Source: Nitrococcus mobilis Nb-231
GTDB taxonomy: Bacteria; Pseudomonadota; Gammaproteobacteria; Nitrococcales; Nitrococcaceae
NCBI RefSeq assembly: GCF_000153205.1
Contig: NZ_CH672427.1
Span: 2,451 to 66,450 of the forward strand
Direction of reading: 5' to 3'
Length of the DNA: 64,000 nt
The position numbers and the translations under genes were made by a program. The notes beneath the pieces are model-generated. The model saw only the letters and a program-made list of their open reading frames with translations, ran no database searches and was not told the origin of the DNA. Every line of letters starts with the position of its first letter. Position 1 is the stretch's first letter. Positions 43,735-53,541 of this stretch are shown here, piece after piece.

Positions 43735-44173
43735 TTGCCAGCGACGGATTCGGGATTGCGACTCGCGGGGGCGGCCTTTGTCAGCACGATATTGTTGCCG
43801 CAGCTACGTCGTAATCCAGCGCACGCGCTGGATGGCTTTCGGGCAATCGAGTGCCGGTTTGCGCCTCAGGTGCGCGGCGCCATTGTGCTGGTGGGCGCCT
43901 CCGGTGCTTGGATGCTCTACCGGCTCGATCTTTGGCGAGTGCTCGATGACCCAGTTTCTGGTGGCTGCATGCCATGCTTGCTCTGTGGACATTGTTTTTC
44001 TCATGCTCTTCGTCCTGGCTCCGCTCGGGGTGCTCCGGCGCGTCATGTTCGGATCGCCGCAAGGGGATATGGCTCGACGACTCGCCCGGATGCACTATCT
44101 GCACGTGGCATTACTCATCTTGGCACTCGCGAGCATCGCTGGCGGCGTAGCGGGTAGCCATGGTTTGAACTGA
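43735..44173 (+). pseudogene. Small polytopic membrane protein (CopD-like), frameshifted
   Basis: Pieces in different frames resemble one membrane protein: FVSTILLPQLRRNPAHALDG, RFAPQVRGAIVLVGASGAWMLYRLDLW, then in a second frame WWLHAMLALWTLF and in a third LMLFVLAPLGVLRR and MHYLHVALLILALASIAGG ending VAGSHGLN. At least two frameshifts lie between about 43950 and 43995. The first helix region also seems clipped, since the first piece opens at a TTG. The family is related to CopD-like and other small integral membrane proteins. Non-functional unless these are assembly errors. Confidence 0.6.
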
Positions 44174-44195
44174 AGCCCGATACGGCGCTCGGGCT
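44174..44195. repeat. Hairpin after the broken membrane gene
   Basis: AGCCCGA / TCGGGCT inverted repeat with an eight-base loop, immediately after the stop at 44173. Terminator-like but without a T-run. Confidence 0.45.
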
Positions 44196-44357
44196 ACATG
44201 GATAAGCGGCGCGGTGTGACGGCTGTGGAATGGTTATCTCGGCGCAGTGGCGCAAAGGAAAAGGGAAGAAGCGTTTGCCAGGAGGCGAGCGCTCGACCAC
44301 AAAGCGCCTTTCCAAGCGAGCGCGCTGGGGCCTCATGCGGCAGAATGCAAAAAGTGA

Positions 44358-45095
44358 TCAATTCGACGAGACGTATTTCTCCCGCCGCACGTTGCGCATC
44401 GAAAACCCGTTCTCGGTCAAAAAGGCGGTCGCTTCGTCGATCATGGTCGGATTGCCGCAAAGATAGACGATATCACGCTCCGGGTTGAGCGCCATGTTCG
44501 GTAATATTCCCTGCACATAGCCGCTGTGTTCGAATTCGCCGGCCCGCTCCGGCTGCTCACGACTGTAACAGGCGCGAAAGGTAAACGCGTTGCATTGGCT
44601 CGCGAACGCGGTGAATTCATCGCCATAGATCAGTTCTTCTGGGCCGCGCACACCGAGCAGCAGTTCGACGTGGAAACCCTCCAAATCGATGCGCCGCTCA
44701 AGTTCCGGCAGCATTGCCCGGTAGGGGGTGACTCCCGTGCCGGTGGCCACCAGCAGATACCGACCCGGCGGGTCTTCACGCAATACCAGGCGGCCAAAGG
44801 GTCCCATGGCTTGGATACGCTCGCCAGGCTCTATTTTGAACAATCGTGCCGTAGCACGACCGCCTTCCACATAGGTCGCGGCGATGCGTATCTCCTCCGA
44901 CTCGCTACCCGGGATGCTGGCGATGCTGTAGCTGCGCCGCAGCCGTTCGCCGCCGGATTCGATGAACAGCGTGATGAACTGCCCCGGTGTGTAGTCCAGT
45001 GGGCTGCGATCTTCGCGTACGAAAGTCAGCTCGCGCACGCGTGGAGTGATCATGCGAGCTGCTTGTAGAACGAGCTGGAATTGTTTCTGTGCCAT
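44358..45095 (-). CDS. fpr: Ferredoxin--NADP reductase, 245 aa
   Basis: FAD- and NADP-binding oxidoreductase that moves electrons between NADPH and ferredoxin or flavodoxin. FAD motif RRSYSIAS, phosphate-binding YTPGQFITL, NADP motif ATGTGVTPYRAM and the C-terminal REKYVSSN ending are visible. Length fits bacterial Fpr (about 250). It lies 90 bases downstream of hpnN on the same strand, which may be chance or may reflect supply of electrons to former radical SAM chemistry in the hopanoid locus. Confidence 0.85.
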   Translation of the reverse strand: MAQKQFQLVLQAARMITPRVRELTFVREDRSPLDYTPGQFITLFIESGGERLRRSYSIASIPGSESEEIRIAATYVEGGRATARLFKIEPGERIQAMGPFGRLVLREDPPGRYLLVATGTGVTPYRAMLPELERRIDLEGFHVELLLGVRGPEELIYGDEFTAFASQCNAFTFRACYSREQPERAGEFEHSGYVQGILPNMALNPERDIVYLCGNPTMIDEATAFLTENGFSMRNVRREKYVSSN

Positions 45096-45185
45096 GTGCG
45101 TGAATGCCGCCTCAAACTATAAAAAATGTAAGCATAACATTACCAAGGCAGCGCGGTCGCGCGAAGAGCGATGCCGATATCAGCG

Positions 45186-47870
45186 CTAAATAGAACGACG
45201 CTCTACACTAGCGTTGCGATGCGGTGCAACCAGCATCAACACGGCTGGCAACACGATCAGGGTGCAAATCAGAACCCAGCCGAGTGCGATGCTCAGCGTG
45301 CGGCCCAACATCGCTACCCCTGGATCGGAAGCGAGCGCCAGGCTACCGAAGGAACTCATGGTGGTCAGCGCGCTGAACAAGATGGCGGTCGGAGTACTGC
45401 TCAGTAGCACTTGGCCGATGTGCTCGCCACTGCGCCAGCGCAGCACGAAGTAGATGCCATAGGCGACACCCAGACCGACCAGGAGCGGCAGAACGATGAT
45501 GTTGGCCAGATTGAAGGGAATCGCAAGGATTTCCATGCTGCCTACGGTCAACAGTCCGGCGAGCGCCAGTGGGGCTAGGGCCAGTAGCGTATCCCAAGGG
45601 TTGCGCAAGACCACCAGCAATAGGATTAGAATCGCGACGACGGCGATGAGAGAAGCTTGACGAAAGGCCGTGATTACGGCGTCACCTCCCTCCTTCAGCA
45701 ATACCGGCAAGCCGATCGCCTGTGGTCCGACCGCCTGTACTTGATTGACGAAACGGCGCAGCTGCGGAATTTGATTCAGATCCAAGCTCGAAAAAACTTG
45801 CACTCGGGCCCGGCCGTCGGCGGTAAGATAGCGCTCGCGTAGCTCGGCCGGAAGGTTATCGAGGGTGATCTCCTGCGCCTGCAGGGCCAGGCTCAGGCGC
45901 TTCAGCTCGGTGGGCAGTGTACGCATGATGCGCCGCTGCAGTTCCGTGATGTTTTCGGGGCTATCGCCAAAGCGTGTCTGATAAGTATCGATCGCCTGCT
46001 GTAGGCCAGTGAGCGGGGCGGCTAAATCGGCCGCTCCGTGTGCCTGCCAATAGGCCAAGCGAGCGCGAAAGGTATTCAAGGCGGAGTGTAGCTCGGTAAG
46101 GTCGGGGGGACTGTCAGTTGCCGGTGGAACGAGGGTATATGGCGGAATGATAACCGTCAGACTCTCAACTCTAGCAAGCTTATCCGCTTGGTCTTCAGGG
46201 ATGAAACTCGCCAGCGTTACGGCTTGTGCAACGGCTTGCAGCGCGGTGACACGCGCGGCCAGTTGCCGTGCGGCGGTAAGATTGGGCTGCATGAATTCGA
46301 TGGTGTAGAGCGAGTACTCGCTTTCGGTCAGCAGCGAACGTAAGGCGCTGACGGCTTCCGAATTCGGATCCTGTAAACGTATCGGGTCGAAATCGAAATC
46401 GGCCTGTGTTGCCCAAGGGATGGCGGCCAGGCCGGCCAGCACGGCACCAAGGGTGATCCCCCAGGCGCTGCGTTTGAGCAGTAACGGGGCGAAGCCTAGC
46501 CGTTGTTTGAAGTGACTTGCGCGCGGATGAGTGCCCAGCAGTGTGAGCAAGGCGGGTAGCAGCGTGAGATTGGCAAGTAGCGCAATCAGCATACTGGTAC
46601 CGGCGATGATGCCAAGATCGATGATTCCGGCGTAGCTGGTCGGCACGAACGAGTAGAAGCTTGCGGCGGCGGCTACCGCCGCCAGGCTCAGCGCTCCGCC
46701 CATGTTGCGCGCTGATAGGCGCAACGCCGTTGGAAGATTATGCGTGTAGCTGAAGTCCTCACGGTAGCGCATGCAAAATTGAATGCCGAAATCGATGCCG
46801 ATGCCGACGAACAATACCGCGAAAGCAAGGGAGATGACGTTGAACGGCCCGACTATGGCAACGGCGAAAGCCGTTGTCCAGATCAAACCGACGAGCAACG
46901 TCACGAGCGTCGCCAAGACGAACCGCCAGTTACGCAGGCCAACCAGCAAAAGGATAATGATCAGCGTGATTGACAGGATAACGGCGAACGTCATACCGGT
47001 CGTGGCAGTTTGCAGCTGCTCATTGTCGAGCACAGCCTCGCCGGTGAGGCGCACGCGCACTCCGGGCTCGCGGTTCAGCCCTAGGGAGCGCACGGCCCGC
47101 TGGGTGGCGCTGATCGCGTGCTGAAAGGGCTGGGCGGCGTTTGCTTCCGGTCGTGGTTTGGCAAGGATCAGTTGCCGTCGTTCCAGCTGAGCGCGTGGCT
47201 CACCGAACATTAAGCGTTCCCAGGACAGCTGATAATGCGAACCGCTCGACAGTGCGTTGAGTGTCCGGGTGAGCTCCTGGAGAATCGTTTCGAGACCGGG
47301 CAGTGATTCATTGTCGGTGGCTTGGTGATCGAGTGCTTCGCCAAGCAGCGTGAACAGACCTCGCAGGCTGGGATCCTGTGCGAGTCGGGCCAGGAGTGGC
47401 TGGGCCTCAGAGAGCCGCTCGCTGAGCTCGTCCAGCGCTGTTGGCTCGAGGTACAGCAGGCCGTTCTGAGTGAAAAATGCCCCAGCCGTGGGTTGATACA
47501 CTTCTGAGAACAGGTCAGGGTGCTGTTCGAACCAGCGAGTCAACCGCTCGGCGGCCTCCCGCGCAAGTCCACCGGTTTGCCCGTCGACGACCACCACGAT
47601 GTTCTGGCTCAGATTGGGGAAAGCGCGGTTGAACTCGGCGTTCAATTTTTGGAAGGGCAGATCGCGCGAGAGCATACCGGTGGTATCGGGATTGATGGCG
47701 AAGTGGTTGGCGACGAAATACGCCAAACCGGTGGTCGATAGGACCGCGGCCAAGAATACCCACCCCGCCGCGCGGCGGGAGCGGTCGACCAGCCAGCAGA
47801 GACAACGTACGTAGGCAATGCCGGCCGCTCGGATGAGCTGGCCGGTCCGTTGCGGCTTATCCAAGGTCAC
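45186..47870 (-). CDS. hpnN: Hopanoid-associated RND transporter HpnN, 894 aa
   Basis: MMPL/RND-type inner-membrane transporter that moves hopanoids toward the outer membrane. Twelve predicted helices are arranged in two groups, with large periplasmic loops and the duplicated RND layout; VGIGIDFGIQFCMRYRED and GLGVAYGIYFVLRWRSGE are the paired helix-4-type signatures. It starts at GTG 47870, overlapping the stop of the hpnK remnant, so the old translational coupling is preserved. The reading frame is intact although the genes before it have decayed, which suggests the product is still needed. Confidence 0.85.
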   Translation of the reverse strand: MTLDKPQRTGQLIRAAGIAYVRCLCWLVDRSRRAAGWVFLAAVLSTTGLAYFVANHFAINPDTTGMLSRDLPFQKLNAEFNRAFPNLSQNIVVVVDGQTGGLAREAAERLTRWFEQHPDLFSEVYQPTAGAFFTQNGLLYLEPTALDELSERLSEAQPLLARLAQDPSLRGLFTLLGEALDHQATDNESLPGLETILQELTRTLNALSSGSHYQLSWERLMFGEPRAQLERRQLILAKPRPEANAAQPFQHAISATQRAVRSLGLNREPGVRVRLTGEAVLDNEQLQTATTGMTFAVILSITLIIILLLVGLRNWRFVLATLVTLLVGLIWTTAFAVAIVGPFNVISLAFAVLFVGIGIDFGIQFCMRYREDFSYTHNLPTALRLSARNMGGALSLAAVAAAASFYSFVPTSYAGIIDLGIIAGTSMLIALLANLTLLPALLTLLGTHPRASHFKQRLGFAPLLLKRSAWGITLGAVLAGLAAIPWATQADFDFDPIRLQDPNSEAVSALRSLLTESEYSLYTIEFMQPNLTAARQLAARVTALQAVAQAVTLASFIPEDQADKLARVESLTVIIPPYTLVPPATDSPPDLTELHSALNTFRARLAYWQAHGAADLAAPLTGLQQAIDTYQTRFGDSPENITELQRRIMRTLPTELKRLSLALQAQEITLDNLPAELRERYLTADGRARVQVFSSLDLNQIPQLRRFVNQVQAVGPQAIGLPVLLKEGGDAVITAFRQASLIAVVAILILLLVVLRNPWDTLLALAPLALAGLLTVGSMEILAIPFNLANIIVLPLLVGLGVAYGIYFVLRWRSGEHIGQVLLSSTPTAILFSALTTMSSFGSLALASDPGVAMLGRTLSIALGWVLICTLIVLPAVLMLVAPHRNASVERRSI

Positions 47871-48004
47871 GGAAACCGATCCGGGTAATGCCGTGGTCGA
47901 TGAACGTGGCCGCGACCGGTGGGCTTATCAATGCCTCGAGCTCGCGCTGGTGTTGGTAGCCTGGCAATGTTGGCGCAATAAGCGCATGAACTCCGCTCCC
48001 TCGC
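47857..48004 (-). pseudogene. hpnK: hpnK remnant (C-terminal tail of hopanoid-associated deacetylase)
   Basis: Reading minus, one frame gives LPGYQHQRELEALISPPVAA then HGITRIGFRDLG and a stop at 47857-47859, which overlaps the start of hpnN. This fits the C-terminal end of HpnK (ChbG/HpnK-type deacetylase). Only about 40 residues remain and they follow directly on the hpnJ fragment, so a deletion joined the two. Identification rests on a short match plus gene order. Confidence 0.45.
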
Positions 48005-48356
48005 GCAGGCGCAATCCATTGTCGCGCATGACCTTCAAAGTCTTATACGGGACATTTGCTTTGGTGTTGCAGGGCCGGGTGACTCCGAGCTTGCCGAGCC
48101 CGCAGGCGATCTCCTTGGCACACGGTTTGAAATCCCTGGAAGGGTCGTCGTCGGGAAAGACTTCCTTGGCCTGTGGGAAATGCTCCTGGACATCAGTCGG
48201 TGCGTCGATGAGCTTGTTGCCAGGCCGGAGGGCCGTTGGCTGGGCGAGCCAGGTGGGGCACCAGAACGAGCGGATTTCCCAGTTTGCCTGATAGTGGGCG
48301 CCCGCCCCGCCGTCAAAGCCGTCGAATAGCGACGGATGCAAGAGCAGCGTTCTCAC
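48005..48356 (-). pseudogene. hpnJ: hpnJ remnant (hopanoid radical SAM protein, core deleted)
   Basis: It starts at GTG 48356 with RTLLLHPSLFDGFDGGAG and IRSFWCPTWLAQPTAL, the HpnJ N-terminus. After LIDAP it jumps to a late segment, FPQAKEVFPDDD, then LGKLGVTRPCNTKANVPYKT and VMRDNGLRL. The radical-SAM CX3CX2C region that should lie between is absent, so the protein cannot work. The overlap with the hpnI stop (TGA/GTGA at 48353-48356) is still in place. Confidence 0.8.
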
Positions 48357-49041
48357 AGCAATCCCCCTCCCGTTCGGTTGCGAGCGGAACCGTTCGCTTG
48401 AACGTTGAGCCAGCGCCGGCGCCAACGGACGCTGCGGGAACCGAAACCCGCACACCAAGCGGTGAAAGTCAATATATCCCGTATCGGGATCAGCCACGGC
48501 TGCGCTCGTTCGCCGCGCCCAGAAAACTTGTCGACTTCGTAATGTAGCATAAGGCGCATACCCAACGAGAGCCCCCAACAGCAGCAGTAACGGCGGCTGT
48601 CCTCCCCCCAGCGAGCGGGCCGAGCAAGCAGAGCGGTACCGTGTGACTCGGAGCGTTGAGTGCATAGCCTCATGGCTGTAGCCTGCGGATGGTGCGCAAC
48701 CAGCGTACTTCGTGCTGCCACAAGTGGGCGAAATTGGGTTCGGCAACCACGGTTTCGACGAGATAATCCGAGAGCACAGTAGACGAGTTGAAAGCGGGGT
48801 GATTCTGGGCGCAGAAGGCGTATAGGCTCGTATAGAGCTCAGGTTCATCGCCACACAGCGGCTTCAGGACGGTGACCGGGGGTGCGGCCCCACGCTCTTG
48901 CGCAGTCTGGCCGGTTGTTTGACGCGCCAGAACATGGTCGCCATGAGTGCAACACACTGATAACTTATGACCAACAAGCAGATGGCGTAGCGGAGCACAC
49001 ATAAAATTCGGGCGGTAATCGGATCCGCAAGCAGTACCTGG
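48353..49041 (-). pseudogene. hpnI: hpnI remnant (hopanoid glycosyltransferase, deletion and frameshifts)
   Basis: Three frames give parts of HpnI in order: an N-terminal membrane helix (RYAICLLVISYQCVALMATM), then PPVTVLKPLCGDEPELYTSL and FCAQNHPAF. A deletion follows, joining to LSDYLVETVVAEPNFAHLWQ and HEVRWLRTIRRLQP. After another shift comes the C-terminal RDILTFTAWCAGFGSRSVRW. The catalytic GT2 core is missing. The 5' limit is approximate. Divergent from hpnA. Confidence 0.78.
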
Positions 49042-49167
49042 CGCGCCGAGTCGGCGCGTGCGATCGTACAGCTGCTATTGCCGAGTTGGCACGGGCGGCA
49101 CCAATACTCTGAAACAAGCAAAAATAAGATGGGCATTGCAATACCCTGAGGAGGGTGGCGCCGTACG

Positions 49168-50160
49168 ATGGGTCCCACATTACTCACCGGAGCGAGTGGT
49201 TTTGTCGGCTCGGCCGTGTTACGCAGGCTGCAGGCCGCTGGCCATGAGGTGCGTGTCTTGGTTCGGCCGACCAGCAGCCGACGCAACCTCGAGGGGCTCG
49301 ACGTGGAGGTGTTCACCGGCGACCTCACGCAGCCAGCCACGCTCGCACGGGCGGTTCGCGGGTGCCGGGTGCTGTTTCATGCGGCGGCCGATTACCGGCT
49401 CTGGAGCCGTGATCCACGGGCCCTCTATCGCAGCAACGTGGAGGGTACTCGATATATGCTGGCGGCCGCGCTCGAGGCGGGGGTCGAGCGGGTCGTCTAT
49501 ACCAGCAGCGTTGCGACCTTGGGGATCCGATCCGATCATGTGCCCGCCGATGAGGCTACCCCGGCCACGCTGGTCGACATGGTGGGGCACTATAAGCGCT
49601 CGAAGTACTTGGCCGAAGAGGAGGTCAGGCGCTTGATCCGCGCGACTGGGTTGCCGGTGGTAATTGTAAATCCCTCGACACCGATCGGACCACGTGATCT
49701 CAAACCCACGCCGACCGGACGTATGGTACTCGATGCGGCGGCCGGCCGAATGCCGGCCTATGTCGATACCGGACTCAATATCGTGCATGTGGACGACGTG
49801 GCCCATGGGCACTTGCTGGCGCTCGAGCACGGCCAGGTGGGGGAGCGTTATATCCTAGGTGGCACCAACATGAGCCTGCGCGAGATACTGATACAAATCG
49901 CGGCCATCGTCGGCCGGCCGCCGCCGAAGCTGCGCCTGCCGTATAGTTTGGTGCTCCCCATCGCTTATGCAGCCGAAGCCTGGGCTCGGGTCAGCGGCCG
50001 GGAGCCGCGGGTCAACGTGAACGGTGTCCGCATGGCCAAGAAGCACATGTACTTTTCCAGCACCAAAGCCGAGCGCGTACTGGGCTACTCACCGCGGCCC
50101 GCCGAGGCGGCGCTCGAGGACGCGATCCTTTGGTTCAAGGAGCAAGGCTACCTCAAATGA
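49168..50160 (+). CDS. hpnA: Hopanoid-associated sugar epimerase HpnA, 330 aa
   Basis: Extended SDR protein with the NAD(P)-binding TGASGFVGSAV, TGDLTQPATL, FHAAADYRLW, the active-site YKRSK (YxxxK) and NPSTPIGPRDLKPTPTG. The RVNVNGVRMAKKHMYF segment near the end is typical of HpnA. Its exact reaction in hopanoid side-chain formation is not settled. It is divergent from the decayed hpnI-hpnJ-hpnK run and intact. Confidence 0.88.
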   Translation: MGPTLLTGASGFVGSAVLRRLQAAGHEVRVLVRPTSSRRNLEGLDVEVFTGDLTQPATLARAVRGCRVLFHAAADYRLWSRDPRALYRSNVEGTRYMLAAALEAGVERVVYTSSVATLGIRSDHVPADEATPATLVDMVGHYKRSKYLAEEEVRRLIRATGLPVVIVNPSTPIGPRDLKPTPTGRMVLDAAAGRMPAYVDTGLNIVHVDDVAHGHLLALEHGQVGERYILGGTNMSLREILIQIAAIVGRPPPKLRLPYSLVLPIAYAAEAWARVSGREPRVNVNGVRMAKKHMYFSSTKAERVLGYSPRPAEAALEDAILWFKEQGYLK

Positions 50161-50176
50161 TAATTATCGCCAGGCG

Positions 50177-50881
50177 CTATCGAAAGAGCAGTGATCGGCC
50201 TCTGGTCACGAGGCTGGCGATTGTCATGGCGAGCATACCGGTTATGAAAATTCCGTCGAACAGGCCCGCGCCGCCTATCGATGCGACCGGAGTACCCAGG
50301 CTGTGAATATGGTCCAGGTTGAGCAAGTCGCCGCCGATCAAAGTGCCGAGGCTGCCGCAAATGTAAGCGAGCGGTGCGGCATAGATTCTGGACAAGAGTA
50401 AGGCGACCGCCGCGCTCAGCAATGGGGGGGTTAATACGGGCACGGCGATGCCGGTTCCCGGCACAGGGGAAGCCAGCAGCAAAACCACCGCGCCTACCGC
50501 CGTTACGCCGAGCAAGGAAAGAAGATACAGCTTGTTCCTGATCAGCAGATAAATGGAGAGCAGGATCGGAATCAGTGCGCCACCGACATTGATGGCGAGC
50601 ACGGTGCCGGGCGCATTCACGATAACCGGTAGGGTGTATTCCATCCCGAAGAAGAGGGTTTCGTGCTCTGCCAGATACCCCCTTGATGGGATGTGCGCGA
50701 GTGGAATGTTGATATAACTGCCGAGCCACGACAAGAGCAGCATTATGAATAGATAACGCCGATTGACGGCGGCGCGGGAGTGGGTGTTCGGCAGGACTCT
50801 GACGTCGATTAGGATGAGCACGGCGATGAGCGCACCAAAAAGCAAATATAGGAACTCGGGAGCGACTCGGAAATAATCCAT
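50177..50881 (-). CDS. DUF1614 family membrane protein, 234 aa
   Basis: About six or seven transmembrane segments. The N-terminal LFGALIAVLILIDVRVLPNT, the NAPGTVLAINVGGALIPI segment and the C-terminal IGGDLLNLDHI with SIGGAGLFDGIFITG are typical of DUF1614, a family of unknown function. It converges with hpnA, 16 bases between stops, and lies 71 bases downstream of the MscS-type gene, so it may be co-transcribed with it. Confidence 0.75.
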   Translation of the reverse strand: MDYFRVAPEFLYLLFGALIAVLILIDVRVLPNTHSRAAVNRRYLFIMLLLSWLGSYINIPLAHIPSRGYLAEHETLFFGMEYTLPVIVNAPGTVLAINVGGALIPILLSIYLLIRNKLYLLSLLGVTAVGAVVLLLASPVPGTGIAVPVLTPPLLSAAVALLLSRIYAAPLAYICGSLGTLIGGDLLNLDHIHSLGTPVASIGGAGLFDGIFITGMLAMTIASLVTRGRSLLFR

Positions 50882-50952
50882 TCGGAATTCCTAACGTGTT
50901 GGCGTTGCCGTATTGTGCCCCCCCTCAGCCCGACCTGAGCCGCCCACTGAGC

Positions 50953-53541
50953 TTATTGGTGTACCTGTTTGCCGGTAGGTTTTTCCGCCTCTTGCTGCTG
51001 GGACGATAGCGCAAGGCTGTCGCTGCGCAGATGCAGATCGCGCTGCGGAAAAGGAATCTCGATGCCCTCCTGGCGGAAAGCATCATCGATGGCAAAGTGG
51101 AGATCGCTGATCGTGGGTAGATAGTAATCGGTATCGTAGACGTAGCAGCGCAGTTCGAAGTTCAGCGAAGAATCACCAAAGGCGAGGAAATAGGCCGCCG
51201 CAGGCGGATAGCGCAGGATATGGCGATGCGCTTGGGCGCAGTGAAGCAGGATCGCGGCCACTTTTTTTGTATCACTGCCATAGGCGACCCCTACCCGAAT
51301 GCGCACCCGCGCTAGGCGATTTTTATAAGTCCAATTAGTGACCGGTGAGGAAATAAACTCCGAGTTCGGCACGATCACGGAGGAGCGATCGAAGGTCTCT
51401 ATTTCGGTCGAGCGTACGGAGATGCGTTTCACCGTACCCTCGGTCGCGCCGACGATGATCCAGTCACCAACCTTGACGGGTCGCTCGAGCAACATCAGCA
51501 GGCCCGCCACGAAGTTCTGAACTACGTTTTGCAGGCCAAAGCCGATACCGACGCCAAGGGCGCCGGCCACCAGGGCGAGGTTTGAGAAATCAACACCTAG
51601 GGTGGAGATGGCGAGCAGTAAGACGATGGCCACGCCGAGATAGCCGGTTGCGGCGGCAATCGAGTTGCGGGCGCCGAGATCCAAGCGCGTATTGGGCAGC
51701 ACACGATTGGCGAGCCAATGTCGGAAAATGTTCGTGATGATCACGCCCACGATCAGTACCAGAGTCGCGAGCAGCATTGCACCCAGGGAGATGGAGATGC
51801 TGCCGATCTGGATACCCGAGAGCAGCTGACCGATCCACAGCTGCAAGGTTGTGGGAGGGACACCGCAGATGAATAGAATAAGGTAAATCAACGGTAGAAA
51901 GATCAGCAGGTTCAACACCATGCCGATCCAGAACATGGTTCCGCGGATTCTACGCTGATCCGTATCAGCGGCTTTTTTTACCGCCCCGTTTGGCATCAGC
52001 CGACGGCGGGTGAGTCCGCGCTCGACCATCTCCCCAATTGCCAAGCGCAGCAGGAGGGCAAACCCGAACAGGATCGCGACGGCCACCAGCCGCGATTGGA
52101 TAAAAAAAGCGAGCCTGCCATAGCCCGCCAGCGCAAGGAATGGGGTAAGCAGCATGATTAGGCGGCCGGCTTTACGGCCGCGTTCGAACCAGGAGTGAGG
52201 GGAGGTCTCTTCCTCGCTTGCGGTCAGCTCTGCTTTATCGTCCGTTGCCGAAGGCTCTCCTGTACGCTCGGCGGCTTGCTCTACGCTACCGGCGCTCTGA
52301 GATTCCGCGAGCGAGGTCTCCCAATAGGCGGGTGCCAAGGCCCAGATCATAAGCAGACTCGTCAAGGGGACCTGGATGATGAAAAAGGCCGATTCCAGCT
52401 CCGGGGTCAGCATTTTGCTGTAGTAGGCCGTAATCAACAGTGCGAACGCGATCAGCAAGCTTGCGGTGACACCGCGAATAGCCGCCAGCAGGCGGTAGAC
52501 ATGAGCCGGCTGTACCGGGGCGATCCGCCAGGCAACCAGATGCGGGGAGGCGGCGGCGCGGACGAGACCCATGATCATGAGAAAGGCGGCGAGCGCTGTT
52601 CCACCGGAGTAAAACAGCAAAGCGAATAGGCCCGTCAGCACGCCTTGCAGATACAAGATCAGTAAGGTCAACACGACGATCGCGGCGGGTATGACGGCGT
52701 TAGCAAAACCGTCGGCCAGAGCCGCGATAAGGCGCCGGGCGTAGGTCGGCCCCTGCTCCGCTCCATCACGGCCAAAGCGCCGCGTCAGCCAGATTCGGGT
52801 CGGCCAACCGATTCCCAGGCCAAGCACCAACACCAGCATAAGCGGGCCGAGAAGCCGCCACGTACCGTCCTGGAGACGATGGATATCCCACCACGCACGC
52901 GGCGCTTCAATTGCCTGTCTGGCAAACGCCAGGGCATCGACACTGGCTTTCTGCCAGATCTGCAGATGAAAGGGCAGGGGGTTGCGCTTGAGGATCTCCG
53001 AGCGGATGCGCGTCTGCTCCCAACCGGCGATGGATGCCAGGAGATCATTGGCCTGGCCGATGATCAATTTGGTCTGGGTCACCTCGGCGTTGAGCTTGGT
53101 CACACGGCTTTGCATCTCCTTGCGTAGCGCGGCGATCTGCGGCGTCTCCGCCGGCGGCGCCTCAGTAGCCCCCGGCTCCTTGGATTCCTTGGTAGCGGGC
53201 ACCGGCGTCAGGCTCTCCAGGCGCTGCTTAGCGGTCTCCAGTTGCGCCATGGCTTGGCCACGGGCCTTGCGGGCGGAGTCCAGCGTGGCTTGCAGGTCGC
53301 CCTTGATTTCGCTCATTTCCACGCGGGCAAAGTCGCTTTCGAGCGCTTCTTGGGCACGCTCGATGGTTTGATTCCAGCTCTTGAGGAGCTGGTCGAACGG
53401 CACGCTCTCCGATTCTTCACCCAGCGCGCTGCCCATCCCTAGCAGGGCTAACAGCAGCACGAGCGTAATCCATTTCACGGCGTGTCCGAGAGCGCCCAAT
53501 CGTCCTGAAAGAGGGTGGTCATGGCGGCGGCGTGCATCCAT
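50953..53541 (-). CDS. Large MscS-family mechanosensitive channel, 862 aa
   Basis: Signal peptide (about residues 8-36), then a periplasmic coiled-coil part (ERAQEALESDFARVEM and AKQRLESL), roughly ten transmembrane helices, and a C-terminal MscS core with GALGVGIGFGLQNVVQNFVA for the pore helix, RPVKVGDWIIVG and RSTEIETFDRSSVIVPNSEF. Size and layout match MscK/YbiO-type channels that release solutes on hypoosmotic shock. The ATG at 53541 is preferred over a frame open 46 codons upstream because the signal peptide follows it. Confidence 0.88.
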   Translation of the reverse strand: MDARRRHDHPLSGRLGALGHAVKWITLVLLLALLGMGSALGEESESVPFDQLLKSWNQTIERAQEALESDFARVEMSEIKGDLQATLDSARKARGQAMAQLETAKQRLESLTPVPATKESKEPGATEAPPAETPQIAALRKEMQSRVTKLNAEVTQTKLIIGQANDLLASIAGWEQTRIRSEILKRNPLPFHLQIWQKASVDALAFARQAIEAPRAWWDIHRLQDGTWRLLGPLMLVLVLGLGIGWPTRIWLTRRFGRDGAEQGPTYARRLIAALADGFANAVIPAAIVVLTLLILYLQGVLTGLFALLFYSGGTALAAFLMIMGLVRAAASPHLVAWRIAPVQPAHVYRLLAAIRGVTASLLIAFALLITAYYSKMLTPELESAFFIIQVPLTSLLMIWALAPAYWETSLAESQSAGSVEQAAERTGEPSATDDKAELTASEEETSPHSWFERGRKAGRLIMLLTPFLALAGYGRLAFFIQSRLVAVAILFGFALLLRLAIGEMVERGLTRRRLMPNGAVKKAADTDQRRIRGTMFWIGMVLNLLIFLPLIYLILFICGVPPTTLQLWIGQLLSGIQIGSISISLGAMLLATLVLIVGVIITNIFRHWLANRVLPNTRLDLGARNSIAAATGYLGVAIVLLLAISTLGVDFSNLALVAGALGVGIGFGLQNVVQNFVAGLLMLLERPVKVGDWIIVGATEGTVKRISVRSTEIETFDRSSVIVPNSEFISSPVTNWTYKNRLARVRIRVGVAYGSDTKKVAAILLHCAQAHRHILRYPPAAAYFLAFGDSSLNFELRCYVYDTDYYLPTISDLHFAIDDAFRQEGIEIPFPQRDLHLRSDSLALSSQQQEAEKPTGKQVHQ

